This document shows positions 1 to 5,921 of a DNA stretch of 6,576 bases, in pieces (position 1 is the first letter of the stretch; each line of letters begins with the position of its first letter). Location of the stretch: the NCBI GenBank assembly GCA_041670165.1, contig JBAXZR010000031.1, positions 1 through 6,576 of the forward strand. Direction: 5' to 3'. This stretch comes from JBAXZR01 sp041670165. Lineage in GTDB: Bacteria; Bacillota; Clostridia; Christensenellales; UBA1242. The position numbers were made by a program, and so were the translations under genes. The notes below the pieces were generated by a model. That model saw nothing but the letters and a program-made list of their open reading frames with translations, was not told the origin of the DNA and made no database searches.

Positions 1-1
1 A

Positions 2-67
2 AGATTAAATATACCGGAAGCCTTAAAAGTAAAAGAAAGGATTGATTCAAAAGGTGGCATTGTTTGA
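2..67 (+). other. Open reading tail ending at the LRR gene start (upstream gene end or missing 5' part of the LRR gene)
   Basis: From base 2 a 21-codon stretch stays open to a TGA at 65-67. It reads LNIPEALKVKERIDSKGGIV after one Arg and has a protein-like composition. It runs directly into the leucine-rich repeat gene, which is in the frame one base back; the stop and the TTG start share bases 65-66. One reading is that it is the C-terminus of an unrelated upstream gene whose Lys-Gly-Gly codons double as the Shine-Dalgarno for the next gene. Another is that it belongs to the LRR protein: one more T in the GTTTGA at 62-67 would give Val-Leu-Lys and a continuous frame. I do not recognise a family in these 21 residues. 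Confidence 0.4.
49..57 (+). promoter_or_regulatory. Possible ribosome-binding site for the TTG start of the LRR gene
   Basis: AAAAGGTGG lies six bases before the TTG at 64-66 and resembles the anti-Shine-Dalgarno complement AAAGGAGG with one change. The same bases encode Lys-Gly-Gly in the overlapping open frame that stops at 65-67, so the match may be accidental. If real, it would support a short LRR protein without a signal peptide. Confidence 0.35.
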
Positions 68-735
68 AAAATATTACAATACCTAATAGCGTTACAAGTA
101 TAGAAAATTATGCGTTTGATAATTGTAGCAGTTTAATAAATTTTGTAATTCCTGATAGCATTATAAGGATAGGATATAATGCATTTGTTGGTTGCAGTGG
201 TTTGACAAGTATAACAATACCTAATAGCGTTACAAGTATAGGAATGTCTGCATTTGCTGGTTGCAGTGGTTTGACAAGTATAACAATACCTAATAGCGTT
301 ACAAAAATAGGAATGTCTGCATTTGATGATTGTAGTGGTTTGACAAGTATAACATTTGCTGGTAATAATAATGTTTACCATTCTAATGGTAATTGCTTAA
401 TTCAAACAGCAGATAAAATATTAATATTAGGTTGCAAAAATAGCATTATACCTACTGACGGCAGCGTTACAAGTATAGGATATCAGGCATTTGGTGGTTG
501 TAGTGGTTTGACAAGTATAACAATACCTAATAGCGTTACAAGTATAGGAATTTCTGCATTTGGTGGTTGTAGTGGTTTGACAAGCATAACAATACCTAAT
601 AGCGTAACAAGTATAAGAATGTCTGCATTTGGTGGTTGTAGTGGTTTGACAAATGTGACAATAGGAAATAGTGTTACAAGTATAGAATGTTATGCGTTTA
701 ATGGTTGCAGTGCTTTGTCAAGTGTGACATTTACA
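64..735 (+). repeat. 69-bp tandem repeats coding the LRR units
   Basis: The codons for the GCSG/CSG junction recur at about 190, 259, 328, 496, 565, 634 and 703. The spacing is exactly 69 bp, except between 328 and 496 (168 bp), where a 99-bp island is inserted. Several units are nearly identical at the DNA level, for example those starting at 190 and 259, and at 496 and 565. They share the runs GGTTTGACAAGTATAACAAT and ACCTAATAGCGTTACAAG. Identity at DNA level implies recent duplication or gene conversion, and it makes copy number unstable and hard to assemble. Confidence 0.9.
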
Positions 736-867
736 AATACAACAGGATGGTATGTGACAAAAACTGAAAATGCAGACGGTGGTACATATATTAGGGTTGG
801 AAATCCACAAACGAATACTTATTATTTAGTATCAGAATATTATTTATATTATTGGTATCGAAAATAA
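64..867 (+). CDS. BspA-like leucine-rich repeat (LRR_5) protein, probably lacking its N-terminus
   Basis: Product of 267 residues made almost entirely of 23-residue BspA/LRR_5 repeats with consensus LTSITIPNSVTSIG-x2-AF-x2-CSG. Repeats begin near residues 1, 24, 47 and 70. From about 93 to 136 an island interrupts them (FAGNNNVYHSNGNCLIQTA, then GCKNSIIPTDG). Further repeats follow to about residue 217. The tail has WYVT...GG...NPQTN and ends in aromatic YYLYYWYRK, a tail I know from BspA-like proteins of gut bacteria. Such proteins are usually secreted or surface-attached and linked to adhesion or host contact. Here there is no signal peptide, membrane segment or cell-wall anchor. The only usable start is TTG at 64-66, preceded by AAAAGGTGG at 49-57. 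That TTG is also the conserved first Leu of a repeat, so the true N-terminus may be missing or in another frame. The repeat family is very secure; the start and export are not. Confidence 0.8.
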   Translation: MKNITIPNSVTSIENYAFDNCSSLINFVIPDSIIRIGYNAFVGCSGLTSITIPNSVTSIGMSAFAGCSGLTSITIPNSVTKIGMSAFDDCSGLTSITFAGNNNVYHSNGNCLIQTADKILILGCKNSIIPTDGSVTSIGYQAFGGCSGLTSITIPNSVTSIGISAFGGCSGLTSITIPNSVTSIRMSAFGGCSGLTNVTIGNSVTSIECYAFNGCSALSSVTFTNTTGWYVTKTENADGGTYIRVGNPQTNTYYLVSEYYLYYWYRK

Positions 868-1202
868 CAATTTTAATAGTTATAGAATTTTTAAATAAAA
901 GAAAAAATTAAATGGAATTGTAGTATTTTGATCCATATTATACCTGACTTTTTTAATATATTTTTAATAATTTTTATTTTCGCAATAGATATGATAGTCT
1001 TTTTGAATAAACAACTTATTTTTTTCATATCGCTGTTATTATATCATAAATATTTTCAAATGTTATTTGGATTAATATATTATTTCTTATAGACAATGCA
1101 AAAATTGTTTAATTACTATAGTCAAGATTTACTTGTTTAATAAAAATATTTAATAATCCTAAAAACAAATAAACTTTTACTTTCTAATTTGTTTCATTTA
1201 TG

Positions 1203-1231
1203 TAGACATTAAAGACGAAATATCATAAAAT
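1203..1231 (+). promoter_or_regulatory. Candidate sigma-A promoter of the acetyltransferase gene
   Basis: TAGACA at 1203-1208 (one mismatch to TTGACA) and TAAAAT at 1226-1231 (one mismatch to TATAAT) are separated by exactly 17 bp. Transcription would start near 1238, leaving a leader of only about 12 bases that barely includes the AGGAG at 1240-1244. Such matches are frequent by chance in DNA this AT-rich, so confidence is low. Confidence 0.3.
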
Positions 1232-1239
1232 TTTATTTT

Positions 1240-1244
1240 AGGAG
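1240..1244 (+). promoter_or_regulatory. Ribosome-binding site of the acetyltransferase gene
   Basis: AGGAG lies five bases before the ATG at 1250-1252. This fixes the start and shows that the initiation region of the frameshifted gene is intact. Confidence 0.7.
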
Positions 1245-1249
1245 TTAAA

Positions 1250-1757
1250 ATGGAACTTAGAATTGCAGAAAAGAGTGATTTGCCACAATTAAAAATTGTG
1301 TTTAATGATATTGTTGAAAATATGCATAAAAATGGCATAACAATTTGGGACGAATTTTATCCGTATGAAGAATTTGATAATGACATTGAAAATAGAAACC
1401 TATATTTGATTGTTAGTGGAGAAGAGATAGCCGCCGCCTTTGGCATTTTCGACACTGCTGACGGGCAAACTAGCTTTGAGTGGAAAGATAAAAACGCAAA
1501 GGCAGTATATCTAGGTCGTGTCGGTGTTGCTGTCAATTATTTAAGGCAAGGTGTCGGCAGTATGTTATTAGATTATGCTTCGGAACTAGCAAAACAAAAA
1601 AACGCAAATTTTACGGTTGCTGGTTGTTGACTCAAATAAGCCTGCCATAAAATTTTATCTTAAAAATGGCTTCACGCAAGTCGGTGGAGTAAATAAAGAA
1701 TATATTGAACAACTTGATATAAGTCTTACTGAATTTGGTTTTGAAATTGAAGTTTAA
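1250..1757 (+). pseudogene. GNAT-family N-acetyltransferase, disrupted by a one-base insertion
   Basis: The intact frame gives 126 residues and stops at TGA 1628-1630. It starts as a GNAT fold (MELRIAEKSDLPQLKIVF, then IWDEFYPYEEF) and holds the acetyl-CoA-binding motif A: VGVAVNYLRQGVGSMLLDYA, where RQGVGS is the pyrophosphate loop, near residues 90-110. The frame then breaks in a run of four T at 1609-1612. Removing one T gives Asn-Leu-Arg-Leu-Leu-Val-Val-Asp and continues through motif B (DSNKPAIKFYLKNGF, the usual N-x2-A-x2-FY-x3-GF) to a TAA at 1755-1757. The restored protein would be 168 residues, a normal size for the family. These enzymes transfer acetyl from acetyl-CoA to an amine; the substrate cannot be told here. 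As written, the product lacks the motif B tyrosine region and should be inactive. It may be a true pseudogene, a phase-variable gene or a sequencing error. Confidence 0.88.
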
Positions 1758-1854
1758 ATTGTTATTTGGTTCAAAGGTTATTTTTTGAAAAATCTCATTT
1801 ACATATATAAAATTTATTCATTATTCGCAAATAAGATCAAAGTATATAATACAA

Positions 1855-2733
1855 TTAGTCATATAAATTAAAATTTTTAAAATTATATTTTTCATCAAAT
1901 TTAAATTTTTTATCGGTTAATTCATTTCTTTGATTTAAATAATTTTCAAATTCTTTAGCAATTATAATATTTTTAGTTCCTTGATATTCAAACCTTGGAT
2001 CTTGTTCATAATTATTATAACTTTTATATAAGATATAATTTATTAAATCTTTATTACTTATAGATTCTTCGTATTCATAAGGACTTATCAATTTGGGTAC
2101 TGTTATCTTTACATCCTTTCCGCCATAATAATAAAGAATTATTTCTTGTTTCCAATAAAAGCCATTAATGTCTTTAAAAAGAAGGTAAAATACATTATTT
2201 ACGCATTGTCCATAAAAATTTATAATTAGGTATGTTGATTTCTCTGTTTTTAGTCCTGTATTAATTATTTTAGTAAAATTAACATACCCTTTTTTTATGT
2301 CATTCTCCCTAGAATAGACATTGTCTAAAAGTATTGTATTTTTAACATCTTGAATGTTTAACACAATTTCATCAATATTTGTTTTCCCTATATTAGAAAT
2401 TTTAATATTTATTCTTTCACGCAAATTAGAAATAATATTTTTTTTGAACACAGATCTAAAGTCTTGTTCTGTAACTATATATTTAATAATTGGTACAAAG
2501 TCAACTTCCGTGTTTATTGACTGGATAGTTTCAACTTTTACGACTTCAAGTTCAGGTCTATTAGAAATTATCTTTAATATATTTTCTTTTCGAAGTTTTT
2601 CTCTTTCAACTGATTCTTTTCTCCATCCATCAATTAAAGTCGTTTTTACGCCAATATAAGTAAATAATCCACCGACTAATCCACCTAAAATAGCTGAAAC
2701 AATGGTTATCCATTGATCTATAGATAAATTCAT
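1855..2733 (-). CDS. Orphan protein with one N-terminal membrane segment
   Basis: A 292-residue protein I cannot assign to a named family. Residues about 8-29 form a glycine-rich hydrophobic segment (WITIVSAILGGLVGGLFTYI) with a short N-terminal tail. A charged, helix-prone linker follows (about 36-56, RKESVEREKLRKENILK). The remaining 230 residues look soluble and beta-rich, with alternating hydrophobic strands such as INIKISNIGKTNIDEIVLNI (108-127) and YLIINFYGQ (168-176), then FKDINGFYWKQEI (186-198). The positive linker after the segment suggests the C-terminal domain is cytoplasmic, by the positive-inside rule. There are no catalytic motifs and no paired cysteines. The start is well set by AAGGAG and a plausible promoter upstream. 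The gene is visibly more AT-rich than the dehydrogenase and the housekeeping block to its right, and it stands alone in its transcription unit, which fits accessory or recently gained DNA. Its function is unknown. Confidence 0.75.
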   Translation of the reverse strand: MNLSIDQWITIVSAILGGLVGGLFTYIGVKTTLIDGWRKESVEREKLRKENILKIISNRPELEVVKVETIQSINTEVDFVPIIKYIVTEQDFRSVFKKNIISNLRERINIKISNIGKTNIDEIVLNIQDVKNTILLDNVYSRENDIKKGYVNFTKIINTGLKTEKSTYLIINFYGQCVNNVFYLLFKDINGFYWKQEIILYYYGGKDVKITVPKLISPYEYEESISNKDLINYILYKSYNNYEQDPRFEYQGTKNIIIAKEFENYLNQRNELTDKKFKFDEKYNFKNFNLYD

Positions 2734-2741
2734 GATCCAAA

Positions 2742-2747
2742 CTCCTT
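2742..2747 (-). promoter_or_regulatory. Ribosome-binding site of the orphan membrane-anchored gene
   Basis: Read on the minus strand, AAGGAG stands eight bases before the ATG at 2731-2733. It is a near-ideal Gram-positive signal, so the start is secure and the gene is likely expressed. Confidence 0.75.
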
Positions 2748-2756
2748 GTATTTTTT

Positions 2757-2785
2757 ATTATATCAAAATGTTTTATTAATGTTAA
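2757..2785 (-). promoter_or_regulatory. Candidate sigma-A promoter of the orphan membrane-anchored gene
   Basis: On the minus strand, TTAACA (plus positions 2780-2785) and a perfect TATAAT (2757-2762) are separated by 17 bp. The predicted start near 2750 would give a leader of about 17 bases containing the AAGGAG. A second TATAAT at 2790-2795 has no good partner hexamer. The region is AT-rich, so a chance match is possible, but the spacing and distance to the gene fit well. Confidence 0.5.
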
Positions 2786-2809
2786 TTAAATTATACAAAG
2801 TTTGATCCA

Positions 2810-2844
2810 TTGAAAATTGACTTTCTGATAATTATAATTTTCAA
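2810..2844. repeat. 9-bp inverted repeat between the dehydrogenase stop and the next promoter
   Basis: TTGAAAATT at 2810-2818 is answered by AATTTTCAA at 2836-2844 across a 17-base loop, with a smaller AT palindrome inside the loop. It lies just after the dehydrogenase stop codon and before the promoter of the orphan gene. The stem is mostly A/T and no T-tract follows on the minus strand, so it is not a standard intrinsic terminator. It could be a weak transcript-end structure or a protein-binding site. Confidence 0.3.
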
Positions 2845-2848
2845 AACT

Positions 2849-3646
2849 TTAGCCGTACATTTTGAAAAGAACCCAGTTCACGAAGCGCTTTGGCAAGATT
2901 TTGTTGAGAAAGGCAATTGTTTTATATTGGATTCCAACAACTTTGCTTTGTGGGGGGCGTTTCTTTTGTGAAACAGAAAAAATTACTTTGGCTACTGAAA
3001 GTGCAGGCATTCCGCCTTGTTCATCTTTTTCCATGCGTGCAACACTTTTGGCTACACGGGCTGAATATCTTCCGTTTTCTTCTTGAGATTTAACTCTACT
3101 TCCTGTGAAACCTGTTTTTGTGTCCCCCGGCAGAACAGTTGTTACTTGGATGCCAAATGGTTTAAGTTCCATTCTTAAGCAATCTGAAAACATTTCAATT
3201 GCTGATTTGCTTGCTGAATAAAAACATTGAAAAGCTATTGGGAGTCTGCTTGCAACACTTCCAAGATTTATGATTTTTGAACCCTTTTTCAGGTACGGAA
3301 GAAATGCTTTTGTAACCAAAAAAGTTCCAAAGAAATTTATGTCAAATAGTTTTTTAGCTTCGGAAAGTGGTGTGTTCTCAATTGAGCCAGAAATTCCCAT
3401 TCCTGCATTGTTTACAAGAATATCAATTTGGCTAGTTTGTGTCATTATGGTGCTGACTGCACTAGCCACACTTTCTTCATCAGAAACATCGCAAGGCACA
3501 TGAACCATTCCTTCAAGAGAGAAAGGCTTTCGTGAAAGTCCAAAAACTTTGTAGCCTTTGCTTATGAAAAGCTTTGTCGTTTCCAGTCCAATTCCGCTTG
3601 AACAACCTGTTATAACTACGGATAATTTATTATAATCTTTTTTCAC
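2849..3646 (-). CDS. Classical short-chain dehydrogenase/reductase (SDR), NAD(P)-dependent
   Basis: A 265-residue Rossmann-fold oxidoreductase. Visible signatures are the cofactor loop TGCSSGIG (13-20), CDVSD (52-56, Asp53 contacting adenine) and NNAG (79-82). The catalytic set is Asn104 (DINFFG), Ser130 (NLGSVAS), Tyr143 and Lys147 (YSASK), followed by the PG turn at 173-174. Arg39 just after the second strand suggests a preference for NADPH. All active-site residues are present, so it should be a working cytoplasmic carbonyl or alcohol oxidoreductase; the substrate is not predictable. The C-terminus (LPKRFVNWVLFKMYG) is basic and hydrophobic, which may give loose membrane contact as in some SDRs acting on lipids. 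The start is GTG at 3644-3646, chosen because of the strong AAAGGGGTGG upstream. It lies alone, with 119 bp to the pseudouridine synthase gene upstream and 115 bp to the orphan gene downstream. Confidence 0.93.
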   Translation of the reverse strand: MKKDYNKLSVVITGCSSGIGLETTKLFISKGYKVFGLSRKPFSLEGMVHVPCDVSDEESVASAVSTIMTQTSQIDILVNNAGMGISGSIENTPLSEAKKLFDINFFGTFLVTKAFLPYLKKGSKIINLGSVASRLPIAFQCFYSASKSAIEMFSDCLRMELKPFGIQVTTVLPGDTKTGFTGSRVKSQEENGRYSARVAKSVARMEKDEQGGMPALSVAKVIFSVSQKKRPPQSKVVGIQYKTIAFLNKILPKRFVNWVLFKMYG

Positions 3647-3651
3647 TTAAA

Positions 3652-3661
3652 CCACCCCTTT
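3652..3661 (-). promoter_or_regulatory. Strong ribosome-binding site setting the GTG start of the SDR gene
   Basis: On the minus strand AAAGGGGTGG precedes the GTG at 3644-3646 by five bases. It resembles the full anti-Shine-Dalgarno complement AAAGGAGGTG, and no ATG nearby is as well placed, so GTG is the likely start. Confidence 0.65.
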
Positions 3662-3765
3662 CTTATGTTAATTTTTTGTTTGTCATAATAAAATAATTAA
3701 ATATAAATTTAGGAAAATTATAAATTAAAAATCTTAATTCTATTTAATAAACCTTTGTATAATGG

Positions 3766-4620
3766 TTATTTAATCCAACTTGGAGAAATTTCAAGACTAA
3801 CTTCGTTAAGGTATGCAAGTGGACTAGACGGTTCAAATTCAAACACAATTTTGTGAGCACAAAGAAGTTGAGTTTTTGTTTTAAACTTTTTGTTGTCTTC
3901 GTTTTTGCCATACTTTCCGTCGCCGATAAGTGGATATCCTGCATAGGCAAGATGTGCTCTGATTTGGTGAGTTTTGCCGTTTGTAAGCTCAATTTCCAAA
4001 ACGCTTGTGTTGGCTGTTTTTTTAAGAACTTTTACTTTTGTTACAATTTTTAATGCACCTTGAACTGGAGAATTAAAAATTTTAACATTGCTTTCTTCTT
4101 CATTTTTAACAAGGAAGCCTTTAAGAATCATGTCTTTGGGAACAACTCCAACAACTTCAGCAAGATAAAACTTTTTGAGTCCAACACCAGTTTTAAATGC
4201 GTTTGTGATTTCCATGTTTGCCATTTGATTTTTTGAAAAGATTACAAGCCCTTCAGTGTTGCGATCAATTCTGTGGCAAGCAGAAATTGACATTTGTTTT
4301 TCGCTTGAAATTCTGTCTTGCAATGAATTTTCTCCGTCGCAAACTTCAATTCCTTTTTTCTTGTTTACAACCATAATGTTTTCATCTTCGTAAACAACCT
4401 CATAGTGAGCAATTGGTTTTGAAGCTTCATCAGGAAGATATATTTCAATGTTGTCGCCAGCAAAAACAAGCAAATTTTCACTTACTCTGTTGCCGTTAAC
4501 TTTTATATCTTTTTTTCTGAGTGCTTTTGAAGCAGATGCAAAGCTGATTTCTTCCACTTCGGCAGGAAGAATTGTTAGCAACTTGCCATTTTTGTTTGCC
4601 GTGATTTCAAATTTTTTCAT
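3766..4620 (-). CDS. RluA-family RNA pseudouridine synthase with S4 domain
   Basis: About 284 residues. An N-terminal S4-like RNA-binding domain (about residues 26-63, ASKALRKKDIKVNGNRV with DNIEIYLP) precedes the RluA catalytic domain. The key motif is CHRIDRNTEGLVIF, where Asp (121 if counted from the first ATG) is the catalytic aspartate that attacks the uridine. Further family motifs are KKFYLAEVVG and GKTHQIRAHLAYAGYPLIGD, followed by KYG near the end. Such enzymes isomerise specific uridines in 23S rRNA or tRNA; which position cannot be told from sequence alone. Two ATGs are possible, at 4624-4626 and 4618-4620. AAAGGA at 4629-4634 is only two bases from the first but eight from the second, so I use the second. 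The gene overlaps the 3' end of the acyltransferase gene by 14 bp, pointing to translational coupling and one transcript. Confidence 0.93.
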   Translation of the reverse strand: MKKFEITANKNGKLLTILPAEVEEISFASASKALRKKDIKVNGNRVSENLLVFAGDNIEIYLPDEASKPIAHYEVVYEDENIMVVNKKKGIEVCDGENSLQDRISSEKQMSISACHRIDRNTEGLVIFSKNQMANMEITNAFKTGVGLKKFYLAEVVGVVPKDMILKGFLVKNEEESNVKIFNSPVQGALKIVTKVKVLKKTANTSVLEIELTNGKTHQIRAHLAYAGYPLIGDGKYGKNEDNKKFKTKTQLLCAHKIVFEFEPSSPLAYLNEVSLEISPSWIK

Positions 4621-5908
4621 TTTCATTTTCCTTTATGTTTATTTTTTTAAGTGCCTTAATTGCGTCTTCCCAAACATAGCCACAAATCTTTTCTGATTTA
4701 AATTCTAGCCTTAGTTTGTCATCATTGTAATAAAAATCCAAAATGTTTTTATGATTAACTGTTAATCCTACAATTGTATTATAGTCAAAAACAAGTGTCA
4801 TATCTTTGCTTTGAAGTTCATATCCCTTGTTTGTTAACCTAAGTGTTCCAACCATAATTTTTCCAAGTTTTCTTGCTCTTCGTTTTCCATTGAAAAATGA
4901 AACATTTTTTCGCACGAGCAGCACTTCGCCGTCTTGAAGATTTTTTACTTTTCTTTGCATTTCTGAAAACTGAAAATCATTCCAAGAAATTGTGTTGTCA
5001 TACTCAGCTTTTTTGCCTTGTTCTTCACTGAAAAAACCAAACTTGTCATACTTAACTTTGTAACCACATTTTGAGCAAACAAACTCATCATCTTTGCTTT
5101 CCATTGTTTCAAAACTTTTGCATTGCGGACAAGCATACAAAAACCATTCAAGTCTTTCAGCAAGTTTTTTGCCATTAAATGGAGTTTTTTCTTTTCTATT
5201 CCATTCGGCTTCATTGTGTTGTAAAATTTTTGTTAATTCAGCATGAATATCTTCAGCGGTCATTGTTTCAATTTGCTCACTTGAAAGAGCAAATTTGTAA
5301 AACACATCAACTTTTCCCTTTCTGAAGTGCTTTGCCCAACGGGGAAATGACAAACTTTCACCTTTTGTAACTGCAATCACAACAGGGATTTTAAGTTTTT
5401 TAACGAGCTTGCTTGTTGCAAATAAAAGCGGCTGCGTTTCTCCTTGCCAAGTCCTTCCACCTTCAGGATAAACACCAATAACATCGCCAGAAGCTTTGTG
5501 TCTAAAAATTTCTCTTACAGTTTCCGTGTCGCTCATAAACTTTGATTTTGGAATTGCACCAAGAATTTTCATTGCAAAGCCAATTATTCTAAAGCGAAAA
5601 TATTCATCATTTGCAACATAATTCACATGGTCTTTACAGCCCATTCCCATGATGAATGGATCTAGAAACGAAGTGTGATTGCCAAACAAAAAATATGGTG
5701 GCTCAGTTAGTTTACTTTTTTCATCATAATAAAAATGAATATTATATTTTTTAGGGAGAATTTTTCTTAGGATTGCACGAGCAAAAATTCCAAAGCGATA
5801 TTTTTTAAGTCTTTTTATAATTGGCTTTTCTGGTGAAAGATTGCTTGCAAAGTTTTCTTGACTTTCAATCAGCAAGTCAGCCTTGGGGTTTGATGAAAGC
5901 ATTTTCAT
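4607..5908 (-). CDS. PlsC-type acyltransferase fused to a zinc ribbon and a C-terminal beta-rich domain
   Basis: A 433-residue protein. The PlsC (LPLAT) domain spans about residues 35-240. FLFGNHTSFLDPF contains the catalytic H-x4-D pair (His78, Asp83), and GVYPEGGRTW (145-154) is the substrate-binding EGG/EGT block. Known members move an acyl chain to lysophosphatidic acid or similar lipids at the inner face of the membrane. Unlike the usual 200-250-residue enzymes, this one continues. A zinc ribbon follows, ACPQC at 259-263 and CSKCGY at 278-283 (two CxxC pairs, 14 residues apart). After it comes a beta-rich C-terminal domain, about 325-420 (GEVLLVRKNVSFF, GTLRLTNKGYEL, LDFYYNDDKLRLEF), which looks GRAM/PH-like to me, a loose inference. 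No membrane segment is obvious. The start is ATG 5906-5908 with AAAGGGAG at 5914-5921; an in-frame ATG six bases further in is possible. It is the first gene of a pair with the pseudouridine synthase. Confidence 0.9.
   Translation of the reverse strand: MKMLSSNPKADLLIESQENFASNLSPEKPIIKRLKKYRFGIFARAILRKILPKKYNIHFYYDEKSKLTEPPYFLFGNHTSFLDPFIMGMGCKDHVNYVANDEYFRFRIIGFAMKILGAIPKSKFMSDTETVREIFRHKASGDVIGVYPEGGRTWQGETQPLLFATSKLVKKLKIPVVIAVTKGESLSFPRWAKHFRKGKVDVFYKFALSSEQIETMTAEDIHAELTKILQHNEAEWNRKEKTPFNGKKLAERLEWFLYACPQCKSFETMESKDDEFVCSKCGYKVKYDKFGFFSEEQGKKAEYDNTISWNDFQFSEMQRKVKNLQDGEVLLVRKNVSFFNGKRRARKLGKIMVGTLRLTNKGYELQSKDMTLVFDYNTIVGLTVNHKNILDFYYNDDKLRLEFKSEKICGYVWEDAIKALKKINIKENENEKI
4629..4634 (-). 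promoter_or_regulatory. Ribosome-binding site deciding the start of the pseudouridine synthase gene
   Basis: AAAGGA on the minus strand lies inside the last codons of the acyltransferase gene. It is eight bases from the ATG at 4618-4620 but only two from the ATG at 4624-4626, favouring the inner start. Confidence 0.55.
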
Positions 5909-5913
5909 TTTTT

Positions 5914-5921
5914 CTCCCTTT
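5914..5921 (-). promoter_or_regulatory. Ribosome-binding site of the acyltransferase gene
   Basis: AAAGGGAG on the minus strand is five bases from the ATG at 5906-5908 and eleven from the ATG at 5900-5902. Both are just within range, with the first slightly preferred. A perfect TTGACA further upstream (5950-5955) has no acceptable -10 partner, so I cannot place the promoter. Confidence 0.5.

Larger units (their letters stand above)
868..1249. other. AT-rich intergenic region with no convincing gene
   Basis: About 380 bp of very AT-rich DNA between the LRR gene and the acetyltransferase gene. There is no tRNA, GC-rich hairpin with a T-tract, or conserved RNA shape that I can see. It holds some AT-only inverted repeats: AATTTTT at 886-892 with AAAAATT at 903-909, and GATATGA at 988-994 with TCATATC at 1025-1031. 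On the minus strand a 45-codon ATG-started open frame spans 891-1028, but it lacks a ribosome-binding site and has a Lys/Ile/Phe-only look expected from AT-rich noise. The right end carries the likely promoter and ribosome-binding site of the next gene. Confidence 0.6.

Noticed and set aside
133..381. Minus-strand open frame rich in Cys/Tyr/Thr opposite the LRR gene
   Set aside because: It is the antisense shadow of the 69-bp repeats; its apparent repeats follow from the coding strand and it has no ribosome-binding site.
891..1028. 45-codon ATG-started open frame on the minus strand in the large gap
   Set aside because: No Shine-Dalgarno sequence, composition limited to AT-rich codons, and no recognisable motif; expected by chance in such DNA.
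988..1048. Inverted repeats GATATGA/TCATATC and TATGATA/TATCATA
   Set aside because: Seven-base arms with long loops in very AT-rich DNA, no T-tract and no adjacent gene that they would clearly control.
1768..1790. Hairpin TTCAAAGG / TTTTTTGAA as a terminator between the converging genes
   Set aside because: Two of the eight pairs are G-U, the stem is A/T-rich and no run of T follows on either strand.
926..2810. Shared TTTGATCCAT near 928 and at 2801-2810 as insertion-site or operator copies
   Set aside because: Only ten bases are shared and the flanks differ; no terminal repeats or target duplications bound the segment between them.
3747..3770. Hairpin after the pseudouridine synthase stop (AATAACC / GGTTTATT on the minus strand)
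   Set aside because: Needs a bulge, is weak, and the nearest T-run is about 15 bases away, so a terminator call is not justified.
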